Shown: positions 8,391 through 17,774 of the stretch, in pieces
Layout of the letters: every line of letters begins with the position of its first letter
Numbering within the stretch: position 1 is the first letter of the stretch
DNA from: UBA2589 sp038120095
GTDB taxonomy: Bacteria > Gemmatimonadota > Gemmatimonadetes > Longimicrobiales > Gaopeijiaceae
Reading direction: 5' to 3'
Assembly: GCA_038120095.1 (NCBI GenBank)
Contig: JAYOKZ010000011.1
Coordinates: 1-64,000 of the forward strand
DNA: 64,000 bases
Translations under genes and position numbers: made by a program
Notes under the pieces: model-generated
Database searches by the model: none
What the model was told of the DNA's origin: nothing
Seen by the model: only the letters and a program-made list of their open reading frames with translations

Positions 8391-9796
8391 CGGTCGGGCG
8401 AGGCTGCGGAGCCGAGATTGAGAGCGAACTCCCCGGTGCTGTCACCGAAGCTGTCCATATCGTCGTGTCCGAGCACGTGCATCATGGAGAGCATGGCGTT
8501 CGCCATCGGCGTCCCGTCGGGAGCCTTCAGGTGCACGTTACCCTGGAGTCGCCCATTCGCCTTCCCCAGCACGATCAGCGGCGCGCGGCGATGGTTGTGG
8601 ACGTTTCCATCCGCCATGGGCGAGCCGAAGATGATCATCGTCTTCTCGAGCAGATTGGTACCGCCCTCATCGATGTCCCTGAGCTTCTCGAGGAAGTAGG
8701 GCAGCATGCTGACGTGGTACTTGTTGATGACGGCGAAATCGAGGATCGCCGCTTCGCGACCCCCGTGGTGGGACGCAGGGTGAAACGGCGTCTCGGTACC
8801 ACTCTCCGGGTACACGCGGGACGAAGCATCCCGACCCGTCTTGAAGGAGAACACCCGCGTCATGTCCGACGCAAATGCCAGGGCCTGCAGATCGAACATG
8901 AGCTGCATATGCTCCGTGAACGAATCCGGGACACCGGCCGGAGCACCCGGAAGCGCACGCTCTTCCCCCGAGCTGTTCTGCACCTCGATGGCCTGAATCC
9001 GACGTTCGATCTCTCGAACGTTCTCCAGATAACGATCCAGGCGGGCGTAGTCGTTGGGGCCCAGCGTACGCCTCATCCGCGCGATATCGTCCGTGATCCA
9101 GTCGAGAATGCTGCTACTGGTCCGCCGACGCCGAGCTCTTTCCTGGGGTGAGCCACCCGCGCCGAAGAGCAGGTCGAATGCGACCCGCGGATCACGGATC
9201 ATCGGCAGCGGCTCCGTCGGGGACCGCCAGCTGATCGAATCCGTGTACACGCAGGAGTATCCGTAGGCGCAGCCCCCGGCCTGATCCACGTTCTCGATGC
9301 ACAGCTGCATCGAGGGGATCGGGGTGCCCTGTCCGAATCGGTCCGCATGGAGCTGGTCGAGAGACGTTCCGACATAGACGTCCGAACTCTCGGTCTGCTT
9401 CGGGTGCGACTGTGTCAGGAATACCGCACTCGACCTGAAGTGATCGCCTCCGATCTCGTTCGGTTCAAACGCCTCCGCCATCCGGACGTCCGTGTTACTC
9501 ACGATCGTCAGGTACTCACGCCAGTCTTCGAGCGGGAGCAGTGAACTGGGCGTGAGGTCGAAGTTCCGGCCGACCTCCGCGGGAGCCCAGAGATTCTGAC
9601 TCGCGCCCCAGTCGTTGCTGCCCGCGCACCCGTGCACGAGTTCGATGGCAACGAGCCGGGTCGGATCCTCCACGAGCGCGGAGCCGCGCAGGCGGCCCGC
9701 GGGAACCATCGAATCGAGAAGAGGGAGCGCGACACTCGCACCCATTCCCTGAAGGAACGTCCTCCGCTCCATGTGTTTTCCCGTCACGAACTCCAT
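8387..9796 (-). CDS. DUF1552 domain protein, copy B
   Basis: A 469-residue DUF1552 protein with the same Tat-like start as copy A (ERRTFLQGMGAS), the family stretch FRSSAVFLTQSHPKQT and the FHPASHHGG motif. It sits 42 bases after the DUF1592 B gene and overlaps the ankyrin gene by four bases. Its function is unknown. The strong similarity to copies A and C across the full length, with the same partner order, indicates that whole cassettes were duplicated rather than single genes. Confidence 0.92.
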   Translation of the reverse strand: MEFVTGKHMERRTFLQGMGASVALPLLDSMVPAGRLRGSALVEDPTRLVAIELVHGCAGSNDWGASQNLWAPAEVGRNFDLTPSSLLPLEDWREYLTIVSNTDVRMAEAFEPNEIGGDHFRSSAVFLTQSHPKQTESSDVYVGTSLDQLHADRFGQGTPIPSMQLCIENVDQAGGCAYGYSCVYTDSISWRSPTEPLPMIRDPRVAFDLLFGAGGSPQERARRRRTSSSILDWITDDIARMRRTLGPNDYARLDRYLENVREIERRIQAIEVQNSSGEERALPGAPAGVPDSFTEHMQLMFDLQALAFASDMTRVFSFKTGRDASSRVYPESGTETPFHPASHHGGREAAILDFAVINKYHVSMLPYFLEKLRDIDEGGTNLLEKTMIIFGSPMADGNVHNHRRAPLIVLGKANGRLQGNVHLKAPDGTPMANAMLSMMHVLGHDDMDSFGDSTGEFALNLGSAASPDR

Positions 9797-9838
9797 CGGG
9801 TCAATCTCCGGCGCCTGAGGCGCATTGGGGCTTTTGAA

Positions 9839-12328
9839 TCAGTTGTCCTGTGCCGAAGCTGGCACGCTCTGCATACGGAACGCATCGCTCTTGACCACAC
9901 CGAGGAAGAAGGCCGACATGCGGTAACCATCAGCCTCGGCATCCCGCACGATCTTCCGAATCGTCGGCTGATCGAAATACTCGACACGTCGGCCGAGTCC
10001 ATACGCCATCAAGTTCGACGTGAAGGTCCGCACCAGCGGAATCGGTCGCCGAAGCAGTGCTTCCTGCAGCTCCAGCGGATTGCTGATCGGAGTCCCGTCA
10101 TAGAAGTCGCCGCGCGTGTCCAGCGGGTTGCCGTTTTCCCGCACACGCCACTTCCCCGTCACACCATAACTGTCCAGCGAGAGACCGATCGGGTCCATGA
10201 AGCGGTGGCATGCATTGCACGTCGGATTCTTTCGGTGCATCTCCATCCGCTCGCGAGTCGTCAGGACTCGGCCCCCGTCCGATTCCTCGGTTTCTTCCAG
10301 GGTCGGCACACCGGGGGGAGGAGGAGGAGGAGGCGTTCCCATCAGAACCTCCATGACCCACTTGCCGCGAAGGACCGGAGACGTTCGCCCGGCCTGAGAC
10401 GTGAGCGTCAACACGCTCGCATGTCCGAGCACCCCTCGCCTCACCTCGTCGGGGTAGGCAACGCGTCGGAAGTCCTCGCCCGTGACACCGTCAATCCCGT
10501 AGTGACGAGCCAGTCGCTCGTTGAGGAAGGTGTAATCGGCCGTGTAGAGATCGAAGACGGACCTGTTCTCACGGATCAAGCTGGTGAAGAATCGCTCCGT
10601 CTCCTCGAGCATGTCATCCGCCAGCTGCTGATGAAAGTCCGGCTCGAGTCGGACGTCCGGATGAACCTTGTCCAGATCCTGAAGACGGAGCCACTGCGCG
10701 GCGAAGCGCGATCCGAGGGCATCGGCGCGGGGGTCGGCGAGCATGCGCTCCACCTGCTCCGCCAAGACGTCGTCATCGGAAAGTCGGCCGAGCTCCGCCA
10801 ATTCGCGGAGGACAGAGTCCGGGGGGAGCCCCCAGATGAAGTACGAGAGTCGAACGGCCAGATCCTCGTCCCGGACACGGTACACGCTGCCCGGTTCCGG
10901 ATCGGAGGGCGCCTCCTCGAAACGGAACACGAAGTGCGGACTCGCCAGCATCGCCTCCAGCGCCGTTCGCACGCCAATCTCGAAGCCCCCGTCCTCCGCG
11001 CCGTAATCGTAGAAGCTCATGAGGGCATCGAAATCGTCGCTCGTCAGCGGACGACGGAACGCCGCGGTCCCGAGCCGCTCGATGATGGATCGCGCGCAGG
11101 GACGCTCCTCCGCTGCGCTCGTCGGCCGACAGGTGAAGACCGCCCTCCGAGTCGGCGTATCCGAGACCCCCGTGACGTTCTCCGGTCCGACGACAACCAG
11201 ATCACGCAGGTGCGGCAAGGACATCACACCATAGGTGCCCGCGATCGCGGTACTCGCCAGCGACCAGTCGTGCGGCGAAATGAGGTCCTGTACAGGCCCG
11301 TCAGCCTTCATGATGAACGCCGCCGTCACCCGATGGGGACCCGCGGGCACCGCGATCGGAGGTGTACGCATCTCGACACTCTCCGGATTCGAGACGTGCA
11401 TCCAGCGATCAATGTCCATCAGCGCCACCCGCTCACCATCCACGGAGATCTCGATCTGCTCCGGATCTTCGGGCGTCGTGTTCAGCGCGGAGGCCCCATT
11501 CCCAACCGCCGTTCCCGTCGTTTCGTGGTGGAACGAGAGCCGAAAGACATAGTCACCATCGGCCGGGAAGTTGTGCACGACGGAGACGCCACCGCGCGTT
11601 CCGTACGGCGCGCCCGGCACCCGTTCGGTCTGCGAGGCCCAGCGCGGAACGCGGTACTGCGTCTCGGTGGAGGTGGCGTGCGGATCACCGAGTGCCAGCC
11701 GGCTCACATCAGCGGCCGCATTCAGGTACGCATCCAGGAGGGTCGGTGACAACATCTGAACGTCTGCGATGTTGTCGAAATTGGCGCTCTTCGTATCCGG
11801 CGGGAGGTAGTCGGCACCGTCGATGCCCAGCCCGAGGAGATCCCGGATCGAGGCCGCGTACTCGGCCTGATTCAGACGCTGAAACGTGCGGGCTCCAGGG
11901 TTCGGCTGCCTTGCCCCGAATCGATCGAGTCTCGTCTCCAGCGCTTCGACCAGGATCTGCAGCGTGTCGCCACCCGGACGAGCCACGCCCGGTGGCGGCA
12001 TCATCCCCGCGCGGAGCTTCACGACCAACTTCTCGGCAACCTCACCGTCGAGATGCGGCTGCGAAGCGTCGAACGATTCAAGCGACAGATTCCCACGCAG
12101 CCGCCGGTCCGAGTGACAGCGCACGCAATACTCCTGGATGACGTCGTTCTCGTCAAAAGCAGCTGACGAATTCGCCGGAGCGACATCGGCACCCGACCCA
12201 TCCGATCGAATTTCCCACCCACTGCCCAATACCCGCGCGGTCGGACCTTCGGCACTGGCCATGAGAACGATCAGCGTGCCGAGCGCTCCGAATGATCCGA
12301 ACGTTGCCGCCGCTTTCAGTCCCACCAT
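9839..12328 (-). CDS. DUF1592-family secreted cytochrome-like protein, copy B
   Basis: An 829-residue exported protein with the same domain order as copy A. The first haem-c motif CVRCH lies at residues 68-72, the DUF1587 stretch reads RLNQAEYAASIRDLLGL, the DUF1588 proline run is GTPPPPPPPGVP and the second haem motif CNACH lies near the C-terminus, about 125 residues from the end. A hydrophobic N-terminal segment (residues 5-25) should direct export. It starts 19 bases after the stop of DUF1552 C, so cassettes C and B are probably read as one transcript. Substrate unknown. Confidence 0.92.
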   Translation of the reverse strand: MVGLKAAATFGSFGALGTLIVLMASAEGPTARVLGSGWEIRSDGSGADVAPANSSAAFDENDVIQEYCVRCHSDRRLRGNLSLESFDASQPHLDGEVAEKLVVKLRAGMMPPPGVARPGGDTLQILVEALETRLDRFGARQPNPGARTFQRLNQAEYAASIRDLLGLGIDGADYLPPDTKSANFDNIADVQMLSPTLLDAYLNAAADVSRLALGDPHATSTETQYRVPRWASQTERVPGAPYGTRGGVSVVHNFPADGDYVFRLSFHHETTGTAVGNGASALNTTPEDPEQIEISVDGERVALMDIDRWMHVSNPESVEMRTPPIAVPAGPHRVTAAFIMKADGPVQDLISPHDWSLASTAIAGTYGVMSLPHLRDLVVVGPENVTGVSDTPTRRAVFTCRPTSAAEERPCARSIIERLGTAAFRRPLTSDDFDALMSFYDYGAEDGGFEIGVRTALEAMLASPHFVFRFEEAPSDPEPGSVYRVRDEDLAVRLSYFIWGLPPDSVLRELAELGRLSDDDVLAEQVERMLADPRADALGSRFAAQWLRLQDLDKVHPDVRLEPDFHQQLADDMLEETERFFTSLIRENRSVFDLYTADYTFLNERLARHYGIDGVTGEDFRRVAYPDEVRRGVLGHASVLTLTSQAGRTSPVLRGKWVMEVLMGTPPPPPPPGVPTLEETEESDGGRVLTTRERMEMHRKNPTCNACHRFMDPIGLSLDSYGVTGKWRVRENGNPLDTRGDFYDGTPISNPLELQEALLRRPIPLVRTFTSNLMAYGLGRRVEYFDQPTIRKIVRDAEADGYRMSAFFLGVVKSDAFRMQSVPASAQDN

Positions 12329-12347
12329 CGAGTTCCCAATGCCTCCG

Positions 12348-13754
12348 TCAGCCTGCTTGCGCCGCCGTCTGCGGCGGCGTCAACGAGAAGTCACCTGTGC
12401 TGTCTCCAAAACTGCGGATGTCCTCCATACCCAGCTTGTGCATCAGTGAGAGCATCACATTCGCCATGGGCGTTCCGTCCGGCGCCTTGAGGTGCAGGTT
12501 GCCCTCGAGTTGACCGTTCGCTCCCCCAAGTAAGACAAATGGGCACCGCCGATGGTTGTGGAGATTGCCATCGGCCATCGGCGAGCCGAACACGATCATC
12601 GTCTTTTCCAGAAGATCCGAATCCCCCTCGTCGAGCGATTGTAGCCGCTCGAGGAAGTAGGGAAGCATGCCGACGTGGTACTCGTTGATCTTGTGGAAGT
12701 CGAGGATCGCCTCTTCCCGACCACCGTGGTGCGACGCGGGGTGGAAGGGCCGATCCGTACCGGAGTCGGGGTAGACCCGACCCGAGGCATCCCGTCCCGT
12801 CTTGAACGAGAACACCCGTGTCATGTCGGAGGCGAACGCCAGCGCCTGCAGGTCGAACATCAGACGCATGTGGTCCTCGAAGGAGTCCGGGACGCCGGCG
12901 GGCGCCCCGGGAAGCTGGCGCTCCTCACCCGAAGAATTCTGCGCCTCCACCGCCTGGATCCGTCTCTCGATCTCACGCACGTTGTCCAGGTACCGGTCGA
13001 GCCGCTGGGTGTCGTTCGGACCGAGTTCACGCTTGAGATGGGCGATCTCTCCTGTGATCCAGTCCAGAATGCTGCTGTTGGTGCGCCGTCGTGCGGCTCG
13101 ATCCTCCGCGGAGCTGCCAGCTCCGAAGAGCATGTTGAACACCACCCGAGGGTCGCGGATCATCGGAAGGGGCTCCGTCGGGGAAGCCCAGCTGATCGTG
13201 TCCGTGTACACGCACGAGTAGCCGTACGCGCAGCCACCCGACTGATCGACAGGCTCGATGCAGAGCTGCATGCTCGGGATCGGCGTGTCCTGACCGAAGC
13301 GCCGCGCGTAGATCTGGTCGATCGACGTTCCGGCAAAGACATCGGAGCCCCGCGTCTGCTTCGGATGGGACTGAGTCAGAAAAACCGCGCTGGACCGGAA
13401 GTGATCGCCACCGATTTCGTTGGCCTCGAACGCTTCGGCCATCCGCACGTCGGTATTGCTCACGATCGTCATCCACTTGCGCCACTCATCGAGAGGTCTG
13501 AGTGCGCTGGATGTCAGATCGAAGCCACGGCCGACCTCGGCCGGGTCCCACAGGTGCTGGCTTGCACCCCACTCGCTGCAACCCGCGGCTCCATGCACGA
13601 GCTCGATCGCGACGAATCGGGTCGGGTCCTGGACCGCCGCGGCGGCCATACGACCGGCCGGCACCATCGCGTCGAGGAACGGAAGTGCAACCGACGCACC
13701 CATACCTCTGAGGAACGTTCGGCGCTCGATGTGATTTCCGGTAATGACGTTCAT
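12348..13754 (-). CDS. DUF1552 domain protein, copy C
   Basis: A 468-residue DUF1552 protein. The Tat-like segment reads IERRTFLRGMGAS, followed by a hydrophobic stretch. It keeps FRSSAVFLTQSHPKQT and FHPASHHGG. It follows DUF1592 C by 23 bases. Unlike copies A and B it is not followed by an ankyrin gene but directly by the DUF1592 gene of cassette B, so either cassette C lost its ankyrin partner or the ankyrin protein of B serves both. Confidence 0.92.
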   Translation of the reverse strand: MNVITGNHIERRTFLRGMGASVALPFLDAMVPAGRMAAAAVQDPTRFVAIELVHGAAGCSEWGASQHLWDPAEVGRGFDLTSSALRPLDEWRKWMTIVSNTDVRMAEAFEANEIGGDHFRSSAVFLTQSHPKQTRGSDVFAGTSIDQIYARRFGQDTPIPSMQLCIEPVDQSGGCAYGYSCVYTDTISWASPTEPLPMIRDPRVVFNMLFGAGSSAEDRAARRRTNSSILDWITGEIAHLKRELGPNDTQRLDRYLDNVREIERRIQAVEAQNSSGEERQLPGAPAGVPDSFEDHMRLMFDLQALAFASDMTRVFSFKTGRDASGRVYPDSGTDRPFHPASHHGGREEAILDFHKINEYHVGMLPYFLERLQSLDEGDSDLLEKTMIVFGSPMADGNLHNHRRCPFVLLGGANGQLEGNLHLKAPDGTPMANVMLSLMHKLGMEDIRSFGDSTGDFSLTPPQTAAQAG

Positions 13755-13777
13755 GACTTGTTCCCGTAAGAGCTATT

Positions 13778-16216
13778 CTATCCTTCGGGGGAGCTGGAAG
13801 TTTCGGTGGTCATCGAGGTCTCCGACTGCAATCGAAAGGCGTCACTCATGACCACGCCGAGCACAAACGCCGAGAGCCGATAGTCGGCCTTTTCCGCCTC
13901 GCGCACGATCGCTCGAACGGTGGGCTGGTCCCCGAATTCGACACGGCGCCCGAGTCCGTATGCCATCAGGTTGGCCGTGAACGTTCGCAGCAGTGGCTCC
14001 GGACGACGCAAGAGCGCGTCGACCAGGTCACCCGGTGATTCGATCGGCGTACCGTCATAGAGCTCACCCCTCGTATCGATCGCCGCTCCCTGCTCTCGAA
14101 TCCGAACCCGCCCGGTGACGTCGTACCCGTCCAGCGCGAGTCCGATGGGGTCGATGAACCGATGGCATGAGTTGCACGTCGGGTTTGCGCGGTGCGCCTC
14201 CATCCGTTCCCGGGTACTGAGCGACCGTCCGTCCGCCGCACCGACGGTTTCCTCCAAATCCGGCACACCCGGAGGAGGAGGAGGAGGAGGGGTACCCATG
14301 AGGACCTCCATCACCCACTTGCCGCGGAGGACCGGGGAGGTCCGATCCGCGTGTGACGTCAGGGTCAGAATGCTTCCGTGCCCGAGCAACCCGCGTCGTT
14401 GATGGTCGGGGAACTCCACACGGCGGAACGCATCTCCGCGCACGCCATCGATCCCGTAGTGGTCGGCGAGTCGCTCGTTGAGATAGGAGTAGTCAGCCGT
14501 GTAAAGGTCGAAGACCGACGCGTCACTTCGAATGAGGTTCGTGAAAAACAACTCGGTCTCCGAGCGCATCGCGTCGGCAAGCTGTTGATCGTAATCCGGG
14601 AACCAGAACGAATCGGGATGCACCTTGTCGAGGTCCTGCAGGCGAAGCCACTGGCCCGCAAAGCGTGATCCAAGGGCCTCGGCTCTCGGATCCGCCAGCA
14701 TGCGCCGGACCTGACCGCGAAGGACATCTTCGTCCGTCAGGCGGCCCTCGTCCGCGAGCGCCCGAAGCGTCGCATCCGGCGGCAGCGCCCAGAGGAAAAA
14801 CGACAGGCGGGAGGCCAGGGCATGGTCACCGATCGCATACACGCCATCGCGCACCGCGCCCTGTCCGGGCTCGAAGCGAAACACGAAATGCGGGCTCGCG
14901 AGGATCGCCTGGAGCGCGGTACGCACGCCGACTTCAAAGCCCCCCTCCCGGGCGCCCTGGTCGTAGAACCCCATGAGACCGTTCATGTCGCGATCCTCGA
15001 CGGGACGTCGATAGGCCTCGGTAGCCAGCCGTCGAACGATGCGCTCCGCACAACTGCGTTCTTCGTCAGCCGCCGTGGGGCGACAGTCGAAAATCGCTCT
15101 GCGGACCGGGTGATCGGACACGCCGGACACCCGCTCGGGACCGCCGATGACGAGGTCCCGGAGGTGCGGCAACAGGGTCAGACCGTACCCGCCCATGCCC
15201 GTGTGCCGATCCGCGATCGACCAGTCGTGCGGGGACAGCAGATCCTCGACCGGTCCCTCTGCCGTCGTAAGGAATGCCGCGGTGACGCGGTGAGGGCCGG
15301 CGCGGACCGCGATCGGGTCCGTGCGCATGGTGATGCCCCATGGATCGGCGTAGGAGAGCCATGGATCGACGTCGATCAGGGCCACCCGGTCACCGTCGAT
15401 CGAGATCTCGACCTGTTCGTGCCTCGCGAGCTGTCCTGCAAAGCCGTCCCCCGTCGTCGTGTGATCGAAGACAATGGTGAACGAGTAGTCGCCGTCAGCC
15501 GGAAAATTGTGGACGACGGATGTCCCTCCACGCGTTCCGTACGGGGCGCCCTCGACGCGATCGGCCTGAGACATGTAACCCGACACCGAGTAGGTGTGCT
15601 CACGATTCGCGGTCTGCAGATCGCCGACGGCCAGCCGGGCGATGTCGGCCGCGGCCGTCAGGTACGCGTCGAGCAACGTGGGCGAGAGCATCTGAACGTC
15701 GGCGATGTTGTCGAAGTTCTCGCTCTTCGTGTCCAGAGGAAGGTAGTTGGCGGGATCGATGTTCAGGCCGAGCAGGGATTCGATCGATCTCGCATACTCG
15801 GCTCGATTCAGCCGCTGGAAGGTCCGGCCCCCGGGATCCCTCCGCTCGTCAGCCGCCCGATCCATCCGCGTCTCGAGCGTCTCGACCAGCCGGAGGAGCG
15901 CAGCCTCATCCGGTCGCGCCGCTCCGGGCGGAGGCATCATGCCCGAGCGGAGCTTCACGATCATCTTCTCCGCCGTCGAAGGCTCCGAATGAGGTACCGT
16001 GACGTCGAAGGTTTCCAGCGAGAGATTGCCGCGCAGCCGGCGTTCGTTGTGGCAGCGCACGCAATACTCTTCGATGAGGTCCTGATCGCCGATGCCGGGT
16101 CCCGTCCCCAGGGTCTCGGGCACGACGCCCTGAGCTCGCGGGACCGCCGGCTGAACGACACCCAGAGCGACGAGCATCGCTCCAACCAGGGTCGTCGAGA
16201 CAGTCAGCGTTTTCAC
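13778..16216 (-). CDS. DUF1592-family secreted cytochrome-like protein, copy C
   Basis: About 812 residues from the GTG at 16216, chosen because the sequence then begins VKTLTVSTTLVG like the MKTISISLAG start of copy A and has GAGG about ten bases upstream; an in-frame ATG at 16255 is the alternative. Domains follow the order PSCyt1, DUF1587, beta-sandwich insert, DUF1595, DUF1592, DUF1588, DUF1585. The first haem motif CVRCH is at about residue 52 and the second reads CNSCH. As the first gene of a run of five minus-strand genes it probably carries the main promoter, in 16217-16439. Confidence 0.9.
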   Translation of the reverse strand: MKTLTVSTTLVGAMLVALGVVQPAVPRAQGVVPETLGTGPGIGDQDLIEEYCVRCHNERRLRGNLSLETFDVTVPHSEPSTAEKMIVKLRSGMMPPPGAARPDEAALLRLVETLETRMDRAADERRDPGGRTFQRLNRAEYARSIESLLGLNIDPANYLPLDTKSENFDNIADVQMLSPTLLDAYLTAAADIARLAVGDLQTANREHTYSVSGYMSQADRVEGAPYGTRGGTSVVHNFPADGDYSFTIVFDHTTTGDGFAGQLARHEQVEISIDGDRVALIDVDPWLSYADPWGITMRTDPIAVRAGPHRVTAAFLTTAEGPVEDLLSPHDWSIADRHTGMGGYGLTLLPHLRDLVIGGPERVSGVSDHPVRRAIFDCRPTAADEERSCAERIVRRLATEAYRRPVEDRDMNGLMGFYDQGAREGGFEVGVRTALQAILASPHFVFRFEPGQGAVRDGVYAIGDHALASRLSFFLWALPPDATLRALADEGRLTDEDVLRGQVRRMLADPRAEALGSRFAGQWLRLQDLDKVHPDSFWFPDYDQQLADAMRSETELFFTNLIRSDASVFDLYTADYSYLNERLADHYGIDGVRGDAFRRVEFPDHQRRGLLGHGSILTLTSHADRTSPVLRGKWVMEVLMGTPPPPPPPGVPDLEETVGAADGRSLSTRERMEAHRANPTCNSCHRFIDPIGLALDGYDVTGRVRIREQGAAIDTRGELYDGTPIESPGDLVDALLRRPEPLLRTFTANLMAYGLGRRVEFGDQPTVRAIVREAEKADYRLSAFVLGVVMSDAFRLQSETSMTTETSSSPEG

Positions 16217-16371
16217 GGGGATCGGACCTCGGGTTCTCACGTCCAGCGAGCGCAAGCTTGCGGGAACGGCAACACCGCGCCCTGCAGGGACTTTCAGCGC
16301 CCGTCACTGGTCCCAAAGTATGCGTGGCTCCCCGGGTCAGCCAGCGTCGAGCGGTCTCTCGCGCAGAGGTG

Positions 16372-16398
16372 CATCCGGGAACCGACTCGTCCCGGATG
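16372..16398 (+). promoter_or_regulatory. Stem-loop in the leader of the amidohydrolase gene
   Basis: A perfect 9-bp inverted repeat (CATCCGGGA / TCCCGGATG) with a 9-base loop, followed by TGCGGTTCTTTT. It lies about 40 bases before the amidohydrolase start, in the divergent region 16217-16439 that also serves the DUF1592 C gene. It has the look of an intrinsic terminator or attenuator on the plus strand; which of the two cannot be told from sequence. Confidence 0.4.
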
Positions 16399-16439
16399 TG
16401 CGGTTCTTTTGCGGGAGGGCCGCGACCCTCGTACCGTGG

Positions 16440-17717
16440 ATGATGATTACGAAACCCTCGTTCCTCGCCCTGTTCGCGCTGTGCTTATGCGCTGCCTGCT
16501 CCACATCCGACCCCGGGGTGCCCACGACCGCCTTCGTGGGAGCCACCGTTTGGGACGGGACGGGCGCTGCGGCGCAGGCGAATACGACGCTTTTCGTCCG
16601 ACAGGGGCGAATCGTCGGAATGTCGTCCGATGGCAGCACCCCGCCGGGCACGGACGTGGTCGAGACCATCGACCTCACGGGTCGATATGTCATCCCCGGT
16701 CTGATCAACGCCCACGGTCATGTCAGCGGCCTTTGGGCTGACGATGACATCGAGGACGAGGTCGATCGCGTTCGAGGAGATCTCGAGCTCTTTGCACGAT
16801 ACGGTGTCACGACGGTCAACAGCCTTGGAGATACCGACGCCGTCCTGACGGCTCGCGATGCGGCGAGCCCCTCGGATCCCCGCGCGCGACTCCTGGCCGC
16901 GGGCCCCGTCATCTCCGCATCCGATCCCGCTCAGGCTCGAGCGGACGCCCTCGCCAATGCTGACGCTGGCGTCGACTGGCTGAAGCTCCGTGTCGATGAC
17001 AACCTGGGCACGTCAGCCAAAATGCCCTGGAACGCGGTCGAGGCGGTTCTCGAGGTGGCCGATGAGCGAGGCCTCCGGCTCGCCACGCACCTCTTCTACC
17101 TCGAGGACGGCAAGAGGCTGCTGGAGATGGGCAGCTCCATGGTGGCTCACTCGGTGCGAGACGTGGACGTCGATCAGGAGTTCCTGGAGATCCTTCGAGA
17201 GACCGGAGTGTGTTACGTGCCGACGTTGACGCGCGAAGTCAGCACGTTCGCGTACGGGGAGAGGCCGGACTTCTTCGACGATCCGTTCTTTCAGCAGTTT
17301 GCACACTCGGGCGAAGTCGCGCGCGTGTCGGATCCTGACTTCATGGCCCGGATGTCGGCAAGCTCCACCGCGGAGGGATATCGGGCAGCGCTCGAGGTCG
17401 CACTGCGGAACGTCAAGGCAGTCTCCGACGCGGGTCTCCCGGTCGCCATGGGAACCGACGCCGGCCCGGCAGGCCGCTTCCCGGGTTATTTCGAGCACAT
17501 GGAGCTCTGGATGATGGGCCACGCAGGTCTCTCCCCCGCGCAGGTGCTTCAGAGTGCCACAAGCGTGGCCGCAGCATGCCTGGAGTTGGGGGATCGGGGC
17601 GTCCTGGCCCCGGGGATGTGGGCGGACTTCGCGGTGATGACCGAAGATCCGCTGGTTGATCTCGAGCACACCCGCAGTCTGGAGCGCGTCTATGTGGCCG
17701 GGCAGCGGGTGCAGTAG
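16440..17717 (+). CDS. Amidohydrolase-family lipoprotein
   Basis: About 425 residues from the ATG at 16440. A hydrophobic signal ends in a lipobox (LCAACS), so the mature protein is probably lipid-anchored in the envelope. The body is an amidohydrolase/imidazolonepropionase-like fold: metal ligands in NAHGHVSG, a candidate carbamylated Lys in DWLKLRVDD, His in ATHLFY and VAHSVRD, and Asp in MGTDAGPAG. The C-terminus has the usual VLAPGMWADFAV segment. Extracytoplasmic members of this family are often broad dipeptidase or prolidase-like enzymes; the substrate here is unknown. The open reading frame extends upstream to 16320, but that part lacks a signal sequence. Confidence 0.88.
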   Translation: MMITKPSFLALFALCLCAACSTSDPGVPTTAFVGATVWDGTGAAAQANTTLFVRQGRIVGMSSDGSTPPGTDVVETIDLTGRYVIPGLINAHGHVSGLWADDDIEDEVDRVRGDLELFARYGVTTVNSLGDTDAVLTARDAASPSDPRARLLAAGPVISASDPAQARADALANADAGVDWLKLRVDDNLGTSAKMPWNAVEAVLEVADERGLRLATHLFYLEDGKRLLEMGSSMVAHSVRDVDVDQEFLEILRETGVCYVPTLTREVSTFAYGERPDFFDDPFFQQFAHSGEVARVSDPDFMARMSASSTAEGYRAALEVALRNVKAVSDAGLPVAMGTDAGPAGRFPGYFEHMELWMMGHAGLSPAQVLQSATSVAAACLELGDRGVLAPGMWADFAVMTEDPLVDLEHTRSLERVYVAGQRVQ

Positions 17718-17743
17718 GCCCGAGTCAGCCCGGAAGCACCCGC
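17705..17743. terminator. Inverted repeat between convergent genes
   Basis: GCGGGTGC (17705-17712) and GCACCCGC (17736-17743) form a perfect 8-bp inverted repeat around a 23-base loop that holds the amidohydrolase stop. It lies between two convergent genes, a usual place for a shared terminator, but there is no T-run and the loop is large. Confidence 0.3.
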
Positions 17744-17774
17744 ACGACCGCCGCCCGGCGTGAACGATGGCGAG

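Noticed and set aside
16251..16262. CGCAAGCTTGCG palindrome upstream of DUF1592 C as an operator
   Set aside because: Single copy, no similar site near the other cassettes.
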